From positions 1-5,825 of the forward strand of contig JAFZLE010000010.1 of the NCBI GenBank assembly GCA_017551645.1: a stretch of 5,825 nucleotides of DNA, written 5' to 3'. This DNA is from Clostridia bacterium (GTDB lineage: Bacteria; Bacillota; Clostridia; Christensenellales; Aristaeellaceae). The position numbers and the translations under genes are program-made. The notes below the pieces were generated by a model that saw only the letters and a program-made list of their open reading frames with translations, did not search any database and was not told the origin of the DNA. This document shows, piece by piece, positions 1 to 4,984 of the stretch. The stretch's first letter is position 1. Each line of letters starts with the position of its first letter.

Positions 1-257
1 CACAGCGTCTTGCCGGAGGCGGTGGGCGTGACCACTACCAGGTCTTTCCCCTGGAACGCCAGTCCCAGTGCCCGCGCCTGGTGGGAGTACAGCTGTGTGA
101 TGCCCCGCTGCCTGAGCACTTCAATTATCCGCTGGTCCAGCGTCTCGGGAAAAGGCGCGTAGCAGGCGGGGTTCGCCGGCAGTGTGCGCATGCACTCCAC
201 ATTGGCCATGAAGCCGGGATCGTTTGTGAGGTTGTTCAGCAGTTCAGGTACAGTCAT
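1..257 (-). CDS. mrfA: MrfA/YprA-like DEXH-box DNA helicase, N-terminal part (cut by window edge)
   Basis: Only the first 85 codons are present; the gene continues beyond position 1. The translation shows an N-terminal segment of about 35 residues, then PFPETLDQRI (36-44), a Q-motif-like stretch GITQLYSHQARAL (52-64) and a Walker A motif TPTASGKT (77-84), so the reading ends exactly at the ATP-binding loop. From memory, this arrangement (a 'P-x-S/T-[IL]-D-x-R-I' block, 'LY-x-HQ', then 'VTPTASGKT') is that of Bacillus subtilis MrfA (YprA) and its relatives related to yeast Hrq1, superfamily 2 helicases with a C-terminal DUF1998 zinc domain. MrfA acts with the exonuclease MrfB in repair of mitomycin-type DNA damage in B. 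subtilis. The ATG lies 9 bases after the ThiI stop with only a weak ribosome binding site, so translation is probably coupled to thiI. The helicase core and DUF1998 cannot be checked here. Family assignment is fairly sure; repair role is inference. Confidence 0.8.
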   Translation of the reverse strand, partial: MTVPELLNNLTNDPGFMANVECMRTLPANPACYAPFPETLDQRIIEVLRQRGITQLYSHQARALGLAFQGKDLVVVTPTASGKTL

Positions 258-266
258 GTTTTTAAG

Positions 267-1403
267 CTATACGTACTCCACTTCCGTGCCCGCCACGGCT
301 TCGTTTACCAGTTTTTCCACGTCCAGCTTGCTTTCTTCCTTCTCTACCTTGTCCAGCCGGGGCTTGGTAACGGGATGGCGAGGGGTGAACACGGTGCAGC
401 AGTCCTCGTAGGGGAGTATGGAGGTCTCGTAGGTGCCTATCCTTTCGGCGATGCGGATTATCTCCAGCTTGTCCATGCCGATAAGCGGGCGGAACACGGG
501 CATGAGCGTGACGTTTTCGGTGCACATCATGGCTTCCAGCGTCTGGGAGGCCACCTGGCCGATGCTCTCGCCGGTGACCAGGCAGCTGCAGCGCTCGTTT
601 TCGGCCACTTTGGCGGCGATGCGCATCATGAAGCGGCGCATTATCACGGTGCCCAGGCCTTCCTCGCACTTTTCGTGTATCTCCAGCTGGGGCCTGGTGA
701 AGGGCACTATGTGCACTTTCATGCCGTACTGGTAACCGCCGGTCAGTCTGGCGAGGGACAGCACCTTGTCCCGGGCGAACGCGCTGGTATAGGGCGGGGA
801 GGCAAAGTGGATCGCCTGCAGGTGCACGCCCCGGCGCATTATCTGGTAGCCCGCCACGGGGGAATCTATACCGCCGGAAAGCAGCAGCATGCCCCGCCCC
901 GCGGTGCCCATGGGCAGCCCGCCCGCGCCCATTATCTCCCGGTTGCACAGGTAGGCATGGTCGCGGATCTCTATCCACATCTCCGTCTGGGGACGGTGCA
1001 CGTCCACGGTCAGGGAGGGGTTGGCCTCCAGTATCCTTTCGCCCGCGACGCCCGCCAGCACCTGGGAGTTCAGGGGGAAGGACTTGTCGCTCCTGCGGCA
1101 GATGACCTTGAAGGAGCCCTTTACGTCCTTCATCATTTCGGCGGCCTTGGCGAGTATGGCGTCCAGGTCCTTTTCCATCTCAACCGCCGGGGACACGCTG
1201 TACACGCCGAACACGTTTTTGACCTTGTCTATGGCCTCCTCCATGTCCGGAAAATCGCTTACGTATATGCGGCCCTCGCTCAGCCACACCCGGCCCTCGC
1301 CCAGCGTTTTCCTGATGTCGTCCACCAGGGTCTTAAGGAAATAGGGGCGGTTCAGGCCCTTCAAATGGACCTCGCCGAAGCGGACCAGAAGTACTTCTCT
1401 CAT
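267..1403 (-). CDS. thiI: tRNA 4-thiouridine synthase ThiI (short form without rhodanese domain)
   Basis: Full-length protein of 378 residues. It starts with MREVLLVRFGEVHLKG, the usual ThiI opening, followed by an N-terminal ferredoxin-like region, a THUMP RNA-binding domain (about 60-155), the linker GAGGLPMGTAGRGM and the adenylating PP-loop SGGIDSP (176-182). The C-terminal part carries YEDCCTVFTP, with Cys335 and Cys336 near the position where E. coli ThiI has its catalytic Cys344. The chain ends there: the C-terminal rhodanese domain of E. coli ThiI is absent, as in B. subtilis. In that organism a dedicated cysteine desulfurase (NifZ) passes sulfur straight to ThiI to make 4-thiouridine at tRNA position 8. 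A desulfurase gene lies two genes upstream here, consistent with that route. The short form lacks the domain needed for thiazole synthesis in E. coli, so a tRNA role is favoured. AAAGG six bases before the ATG supports the start; the preceding gene ends 22 bases upstream. Confidence 0.95.
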   Translation of the reverse strand: MREVLLVRFGEVHLKGLNRPYFLKTLVDDIRKTLGEGRVWLSEGRIYVSDFPDMEEAIDKVKNVFGVYSVSPAVEMEKDLDAILAKAAEMMKDVKGSFKVICRRSDKSFPLNSQVLAGVAGERILEANPSLTVDVHRPQTEMWIEIRDHAYLCNREIMGAGGLPMGTAGRGMLLLSGGIDSPVAGYQIMRRGVHLQAIHFASPPYTSAFARDKVLSLARLTGGYQYGMKVHIVPFTRPQLEIHEKCEEGLGTVIMRRFMMRIAAKVAENERCSCLVTGESIGQVASQTLEAMMCTENVTLMPVFRPLIGMDKLEIIRIAERIGTYETSILPYEDCCTVFTPRHPVTKPRLDKVEKEESKLDVEKLVNEAVAGTEVEYV

Positions 1404-1425
1404 TTTGCGCCTTTCGGGTAGTTTA

Positions 1426-2334
1426 TTATTTGATGACCAGCGAGGCGAGCACGTCCTCGGCGATCTCTGTGACGCCGCTGCCTATGAACAGCACGCCCAC
1501 CACGGTCTTGCCCCTGCCGGTCAGGTACAGCGCCAGACCGGCGCTGGACACCTCGCCCTTTATCACGCCGAACACGCGGCCGTCTATGGTCTCGGTATGC
1601 GGGTCGGCCTGTATGCCGGTGGACTTGGGCAGCACCATGGCGGCGAACTGTTCGGCGTACATGTCGTCATAATCAAAATCTATGGGATACACGGTCACCG
1701 CGTAGGCGTTGTTCTGGACCTTGGGATCGGAGAACAGCACGCCCGAGCCCGTGTCCATAAGGGAGAACGTGTCGGGATAATCGACGGAGATAAGGTCGTT
1801 GCTCCAGGTAAGATACCCTTCCCGCGCGGCGCCCTGAAGGAAATCGTACCTGAGCTCGATACTGCCCAGCAGCGCTTCGGATATCTCTATAGCCTGTTCG
1901 CCTATCAGCACGAAACCCGCCAGGTGGGTGTCTCCCGTAAGCAGCACGCAGTGCGCCGTGTCGCCCGTGGCTTTCCAGGAGCCGAACAGGCGGTAGCCCT
2001 TGAGCCCCGCGACCTCCACGTACTCGTACTCGCCGTTCATTTCCAGGTTGGGGCCGGAATAGCTGTCCAACCAGGACTTTATGATCTCCGTGTCCTGAAC
2101 GGAGTCGCCGGTCAGGGTGATATAGTTCTGGAACACGCAGAAGGTGAGTATGCCGCTGTTCCCGTCGGGGGACAGAAGCACGATGTCGCCGTTGGTGGCG
2201 GTGTCCAGGCTCCAGGAGGCCGGGTAAGTGAAGGAGTAGTAATCGTCGGAATAGACTTCGCTCTTGGTGCCTTCCGCGAAGGCGGCGCAGGCGAGCAGCG
2301 CCAGAACGGTAAACAGGGAAAGCAGTTTCTTCAT
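1426..2334 (-). CDS. Secreted protein with two tandem PsbP/Mog1-like domains, function unknown
   Basis: Protein of 302 residues that I do not recognise by name. Residues 1-20 form a signal peptide: MKK, a hydrophobic core LLSLFTVLALLACAA and a likely signal peptidase I site AFA/EG. LLAC at 13-16 resembles a weak lipobox, so a lipoprotein anchored at Cys16 is possible. The mature part appears to be two copies of one domain, about 28-162 and 175-302. Each begins with a 'Y/IS-x-x-YP-x-[WT]' strand (YSFTYPASW; ISVDYPDTF) and ends alike: FG, then LTG, then GFVLIG / GVLFIG, then an EI..E..L.S helix (ALLGSIELR; DVLASLVIK). This pattern recalls the PsbP/Mog1/DUF1795 fold seen in exported proteins of Clostridia; that link is from memory of the motif only. 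No catalytic signature is visible. AAAGGAG at 2343-2349, eight bases from the ATG, fixes the start. It ends in a double TAA and is embedded between the desulfurase and thiI. Confidence 0.85.
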   Translation of the reverse strand: MKKLLSLFTVLALLACAAFAEGTKSEVYSDDYYSFTYPASWSLDTATNGDIVLLSPDGNSGILTFCVFQNYITLTGDSVQDTEIIKSWLDSYSGPNLEMNGEYEYVEVAGLKGYRLFGSWKATGDTAHCVLLTGDTHLAGFVLIGEQAIEISEALLGSIELRYDFLQGAAREGYLTWSNDLISVDYPDTFSLMDTGSGVLFSDPKVQNNAYAVTVYPIDFDYDDMYAEQFAAMVLPKSTGIQADPHTETIDGRVFGVIKGEVSSAGLALYLTGRGKTVVGVLFIGSGVTEIAEDVLASLVIK

Positions 2335-2384
2335 GGTGCGCGCTCCTTTCGTACGGTCGGGAGGTGACGTGAAAGCGTTCTTAT

Positions 2385-3521
2385 TTACCGCCGCTGGTAC
2401 CTGACCAGCAGCGCGGCTTTCTCGCTGACTTTTTGGGCGGTAAGCTCTATCTCTTCCCGGGTGGTGAAGCGGCAGAGGCTGAAGCGCAGGGCGCTCTGGG
2501 CGATCCTGTCCCCCAGGCCCATGGCAAGCAGCACCTTTGAGCCCTTCCTGCCCTTGGCGGAACAGGCGGAGCCGTTGCCCACGCAGATCCCGTCCTCCTC
2601 CAGGGCGTGCAGCAGCGTCTCGCTGTTCACGCCGGGGAAAGAGATGTTGAGTATGTGCGCCGCCCCGTTTTCCGGGGAATTGACCCGCGCCCAGGGAACA
2701 AGGCGGACGATATCGTCTTTAAGCAGGTTTTTGAGCGCTTCCACGCGCTGCCGCATGCCGGTGTCCGCCAGCATCTCATCCATGGCGGCGCCCAGCGCCG
2801 TGATGCCGGGAGTGTTCTCGGTGCCGCTCAGCAGCCCGCCCTCCTGGCCGCCTCCGTATATCAGGGGCTTTAAGTGCACGCGTTTGGACACCACCAGCGC
2901 GCCTGTGCCCTTGAGCGCGTGTATCTTGTGGGCGGACAGGGTGTACATGTCCACGCCCTTAAGCGATATGTCTTCCCTTAAAAAGCCCTGCACGCCGTCC
3001 ACGTGGATAAGGCAGTCGGGACACAGGGCGTCGCGCAGCTTTACTATTTCGGATACGGGATTAACGGCGCCGGTCTCGTTGTTGACCTGCATCACGCTCA
3101 GCAGGTCCAGGCCTTCGGTGAGCGCCTGTTTTACCGCGTCAAGGCTCACGCTGCCGGTCTCTTCCGCGGGCAGGTACGTGACCTGCGCGCCCTCGGTCTC
3201 CAGTTTCTGGGCGCAGGCGAGCACGGAGGGGTGCTCCACGCTCGTGACCGCGATTTTCGCCCGGCTCCTGTCCTGCCTGAGGCTGCCGAAAAGGGCCAGG
3301 TTGTTGGAATAGGTGCCCCCGGGGGTAAAAATCACCCGGTGTTCCCGGGCGTTTAAGGCGTCAAGCACTTTCCCGCGGCATTCCTCCATCAGCCTGTGCG
3401 CCCGGAGGGCGGGATAATACAGCGCGGAAGGGTTGAACCACTCTTCCGTAAGCGCCTTTTCCGCCGCCCGCACGGCACCGGGACAGGGCCGGGTGGTAGC
3501 GGAGGAATCCAGGTATATCAC
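2385..3521 (-). CDS. Cysteine desulfurase, NifS/IscS family (likely sulfur donor to ThiI)
   Basis: PLP-dependent class V aminotransferase-fold enzyme of 378 residues from the chosen GTG. It converts cysteine to alanine and carries the sulfur as an enzyme persulfide. Visible landmarks are IYLDSSATT at the N-terminus, EHPS with His97 that would stack on PLP, NNETG (147-151), HVDGVQ with Asp175 and Gln178, the PLP lysine in SAHK (Lys199), SGTENTPGI (232-240) and the active-site cysteine in GNGSACSAKG (Cys320). All key residues are intact. An upstream ATG at 3542 would add seven residues (MAGGEAR), but the GTG at 3519-3521 overlaps the TGA of the preceding gene as GTGA, has GGGGGAG eight bases before it, and gives the usual family start MIYLD. 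Sitting in one unit with a rhodanese-less ThiI suggests it is the dedicated donor, like B. subtilis NifZ; a general Fe-S cluster role is the alternative, but no scaffold gene (iscU, sufU) is visible here. Confidence 0.93.
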   Translation of the reverse strand: MIYLDSSATTRPCPGAVRAAEKALTEEWFNPSALYYPALRAHRLMEECRGKVLDALNAREHRVIFTPGGTYSNNLALFGSLRQDRSRAKIAVTSVEHPSVLACAQKLETEGAQVTYLPAEETGSVSLDAVKQALTEGLDLLSVMQVNNETGAVNPVSEIVKLRDALCPDCLIHVDGVQGFLREDISLKGVDMYTLSAHKIHALKGTGALVVSKRVHLKPLIYGGGQEGGLLSGTENTPGITALGAAMDEMLADTGMRQRVEALKNLLKDDIVRLVPWARVNSPENGAAHILNISFPGVNSETLLHALEEDGICVGNGSACSAKGRKGSKVLLAMGLGDRIAQSALRFSLCRFTTREEIELTAQKVSEKAALLVRYQRR

Positions 3522-4102
3522 GCGGGCTTCTCCCCCTGCCATACGCCGAAGTTGAGGGCGTTGCGGGTGGTGATCAGCGTTTTCATGTCCGGGCTGGGCT
3601 CGATTATGGCCAGGTGCTTTACGCCGTTCTTCACGAAATACAGGTAGGTCAGGTCCGCGTCGCGGTTAAGGAACCAGTTGTGCTTTTTGATGTCCTTGCC
3701 GCTCAAATAGCGCTGGAAGGAGGGATGGTTCACGCTGCCCGCGCTCTCCACCATGTCCAGCGGTATCTCAGCCAGATATTTACGCTTGGAGTTGTTCAGC
3801 ACCTGGCTCACGTCCAGCGTGGCTTTGGGGCCCAGGCGGGTGAAGGCGTACTCGTATTCCGTGCGCAGCGTGTCCTTTTTGAACCACAAAAGCCCGGCGC
3901 AGCCCACCAGCAGCAGGCCCATGACCAGGCTGGGCCAGTCGAACCCCTGCCCCATGGTGATGGTGTTTATGGAACCGTACACCTGTATCAGCCCCAGCAG
4001 ACCGAATATGATTATGAATACCCAGACCAGATAGTACACGGCGGTGTTCAGGCCGTTGTGCCGTTTGACTACGATTTGCTCCTTGTGGTCGTCCATTGCC
4101 AT
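3518..4102 (-). CDS. Two-TM membrane protein with cytoplasmic domain, DUF6106-like
   Basis: Protein of 194 residues. The start at 4102 (MAMDDHKEQ) has AAAGGAG at 4112-4118 nine bases upstream; the open frame extends 16 codons further with no comparable site. A short charged N-terminus is followed by TM1 at about 21-42, a loop of about 13 residues and TM2 at about 56-74, ending in WFKK. Positive residues at both ends suggest both termini are cytoplasmic. The rest (about 77-194) is a soluble domain opening with LRTEYEYAFT, then LDVSQVLNNSKRKYL. The 'EYEY-x-FT ... LD-x-x-x-V/I ... RKRK' pattern recalls a clostridial family I know as DUF6106; the family name is a recollection, and no function is known to me. 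It is the first gene after a strong promoter and overlaps the desulfurase start by four bases (GTGA), so the two are translationally coupled. A direct role in sulfur transfer is not supported by any cysteine motif. Confidence 0.85.
   Translation of the reverse strand: MAMDDHKEQIVVKRHNGLNTAVYYLVWVFIIIFGLLGLIQVYGSINTITMGQGFDWPSLVMGLLLVGCAGLLWFKKDTLRTEYEYAFTRLGPKATLDVSQVLNNSKRKYLAEIPLDMVESAGSVNHPSFQRYLSGKDIKKHNWFLNRDADLTYLYFVKNGVKHLAIIEPSPDMKTLITTRNALNFGVWQGEKPA
3530..3536 (-). promoter_or_regulatory. Ribosome binding site deciding the cysteine desulfurase start
   Basis: GGGGGAG on the minus strand, eight bases before the GTG at 3519-3521. It lies inside the last codons of the upstream membrane protein gene. 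Because it is downstream of the longer-frame ATG at 3542, it favours the GTG start, which also forms a GTGA stop/start overlap. Confidence 0.75.
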
Positions 4103-4218
4103 GATACGTTTCTCCTTTGCACAGATATCGCGCGCCGCGGCCGGAAACACGGCTGTTTTTTGTGACGGTCAGCCCTGCCGCCCCGCGGCCGAAACGCAGA
4201 TTGCGTACTTTTTTCTAT
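4103..4218 (-). promoter_or_regulatory. Long 5' leader of the sulfur/tRNA operon with inverted repeats
   Basis: About 115 bases separate the predicted transcription start from the ATG of the membrane protein gene. Near its 5' end is a perfect small hairpin, ACGCA-3 bases-TGCGT (4194-4206). Further in are a 7-base inverted repeat (CCGCGGC at 4183-4189, GCCGCGG at 4134-4140) and a nested GGCTG/CAGCC pair, which together could fold into one long stem shortly before the ribosome binding site. The same GC block also occurs as a near-exact direct repeat (CCGCGGCCGGAAAC and CCGCGGCCGAAAC). I recognise no known riboswitch class. The repeats are seen directly; a regulatory function is inference and GC-rich sequence can give such pairs by chance. 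Confidence 0.35.
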
Positions 4219-4224
4219 CATAAT

Positions 4225-4253
4225 ATTATACCAGCGCGGGCGGGCGATGTCAA
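4225..4253 (-). promoter_or_regulatory. Consensus sigma-A/sigma-70 promoter for the minus-strand operon
   Basis: On the minus strand, TTGACA (4253-4248) is followed by a 17-base spacer and TATAAT (4230-4225). Both hexamers match the consensus at all six positions with the optimal spacing. The predicted start of transcription is near 4218. This is the only strong promoter seen for the membrane protein-desulfurase-secreted protein-thiI-helicase series, whose internal gaps are at most 50 bases. Confidence 0.9.
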
Positions 4254-4264
4254 TCTTGGCGAAA

Positions 4265-4288
4265 TTTACACTGTCTACCTTGTGTGAA
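4265..4288. promoter_or_regulatory. Imperfect inverted repeat between divergent promoters (possible operator)
   Basis: TTTACAC (4265-4271) and GTGTGAA (4282-4288) are complementary at six of seven positions, with a 10-base spacer. The right arm overlaps the -35 box of the plus-strand promoter, and the left arm lies 11 bases from the -35 box of the minus-strand promoter, so a bound regulator could affect either unit. The match is short and I recognise no regulator motif, including that of the lipid regulator FapR, so this is tentative. Confidence 0.25.
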
Positions 4289-4308
4289 CGCGAAAAGTAT
4301 GGTAAAAT
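4280..4308 (+). promoter_or_regulatory. Extended -10 promoter for the pssA-psd operon
   Basis: TTGTGT (4280-4285), a 17-base spacer and TAAAAT (4303-4308), with TGG immediately before the -10 hexamer giving an extended -10 (TGn) element. Transcription would start near 4315, leaving a leader of about 28 bases before the TTG start of pssA. Its position inside the longer open frame starting at 4247 argues that the upstream 32 codons of that frame are not translated. Confidence 0.78.
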
Positions 4309-4328
4309 ATTCCAAACATGTTTTTTTC

Positions 4329-4334
4329 GGAAGG
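4329..4334 (+). promoter_or_regulatory. Ribosome binding site deciding the TTG start of pssA
   Basis: GGAAGG eight bases before TTG at 4343-4345. With the promoter just upstream and the usual family N-terminus (MIGYYNYT) beginning exactly here, it supports a TTG start. Confidence 0.6.
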
Positions 4335-4342
4335 CGAAGGCA

Positions 4343-4984
4343 TTGATAGGATATTATAATTACACGGTAGTGCTTACATATCTGGGGCTGCTGGCTTCCC
4401 TGGGCAGCGCGGCCTCGGCCATAAACGGTAACTTTAGGCTGTCGATGATATTCATGCTCATCTGCGGCTTTGCGGACATGTTCGACGGCGTGATCGCCCG
4501 CACGGACAAAAAGCGTTCGGAGAACGCCAAGCGTTTCGGAGTACAGATAGATTCCCTGTGCGACATGTCCTGCTTCTGCTGCCTGCCGGCGGTGTTCATG
4601 CTGTGCCTGTGCGGAGTGAGCGCGCTGAGCCTTATAGCCGGCGGCATGATAATGCTCTCCGGCGTGATACGCCTGGGGTATTTTAACGTGCAGGAGATCA
4701 ACCGCGAGCTGGAAAACGAGGGCAGGCGGGAGTATTACGACGGGCTGCCCGTGACCGCGAGCGCGCTGATACTGCCCCCGGCGGCGCTTCTGGGCGCGCT
4801 TATGGGAGCCAACTGGTTCAGCCCCGCGGTCATGATAATCGCCGCGGTGCTCAACGTCACCCGGGTCAAGATCAAAAAGCCCCGGGGAAAGTGGATCCTC
4901 ATCATGCTGGGCATAGGTACGGCCATCGCCGTGCTGGTGCTGGTGTTTGGCGGCAAAGTCACCGCTTCCGGCGTAAATGTTTGA
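4343..4984 (+). CDS. pssA: CDP-diacylglycerol-serine O-phosphatidyltransferase
   Basis: Integral membrane enzyme of 213 residues that condenses CDP-diacylglycerol with serine to give phosphatidylserine and CMP. The CDP-alcohol phosphatidyltransferase signature is complete: Asp45, Asp48-Gly49, Ala52-Arg53, then Gly66, Asp70 and Asp74, the four metal-binding aspartates. The gap between AR and G is 12 residues rather than the canonical 8; from memory this longer loop is typical of the clostridial subgroup (FDG..ART..R......FG.QIDSLCD). Several hydrophobic spans follow, including a cysteine-rich one around 73-90 (CDMSCFCCLPAVFMLCLC), and another near the C-terminus. The start is the TTG at 4343, giving MIGYYNYTVVLTY; the frame stays open to an ATG at 4247, but that would place the promoter inside the gene. 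The 3' end overlaps the decarboxylase gene by eight bases, which uses its product, so the serine (rather than glycerol phosphate or inositol) specificity is well supported by context. Confidence 0.93.
   Translation: MIGYYNYTVVLTYLGLLASLGSAASAINGNFRLSMIFMLICGFADMFDGVIARTDKKRSENAKRFGVQIDSLCDMSCFCCLPAVFMLCLCGVSALSLIAGGMIMLSGVIRLGYFNVQEINRELENEGRREYYDGLPVTASALILPPAALLGALMGANWFSPAVMIIAAVLNVTRVKIKKPRGKWILIMLGIGTAIAVLVLVFGGKVTASGVNV

Noticed and set aside
262..978. Second minus-strand frame (238 codons) inside thiI
   Set aside because: It is out of frame within a gene whose conserved motifs run through the whole region, and its product is Arg/Gly/His-rich without recognisable motifs.
81..1421. Long plus-strand open frame (446 codons) opposite thiI and the helicase start
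   Set aside because: It is antisense to two clearly recognised genes, has low-complexity His/Gly/Ala-rich composition, no family motifs and no ribosome binding site. Long antisense frames are expected in GC-rich coding sequence.
1405..2367. Plus-strand open frame (320 codons) opposite the secreted protein gene
   Set aside because: The minus-strand frame has a signal peptide, a strong ribosome binding site and repeated domain structure. The plus frame has none of these and shows shadow-type composition.
2335..2384. 50-base gap between the desulfurase and secreted protein genes as a possible terminator or internal promoter
   Set aside because: I see no hairpin followed by a T run and no paired -35/-10 hexamers. 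It holds only the AAAGGAG ribosome binding site of the next gene.
4318..4359. 13-codon mini open frame (ATG at 4318) overlapping the pssA start
   Set aside because: It would begin about three bases after the predicted transcription start with no ribosome binding site, and it shows no attenuation-type codon run, so a leader peptide is not supported.
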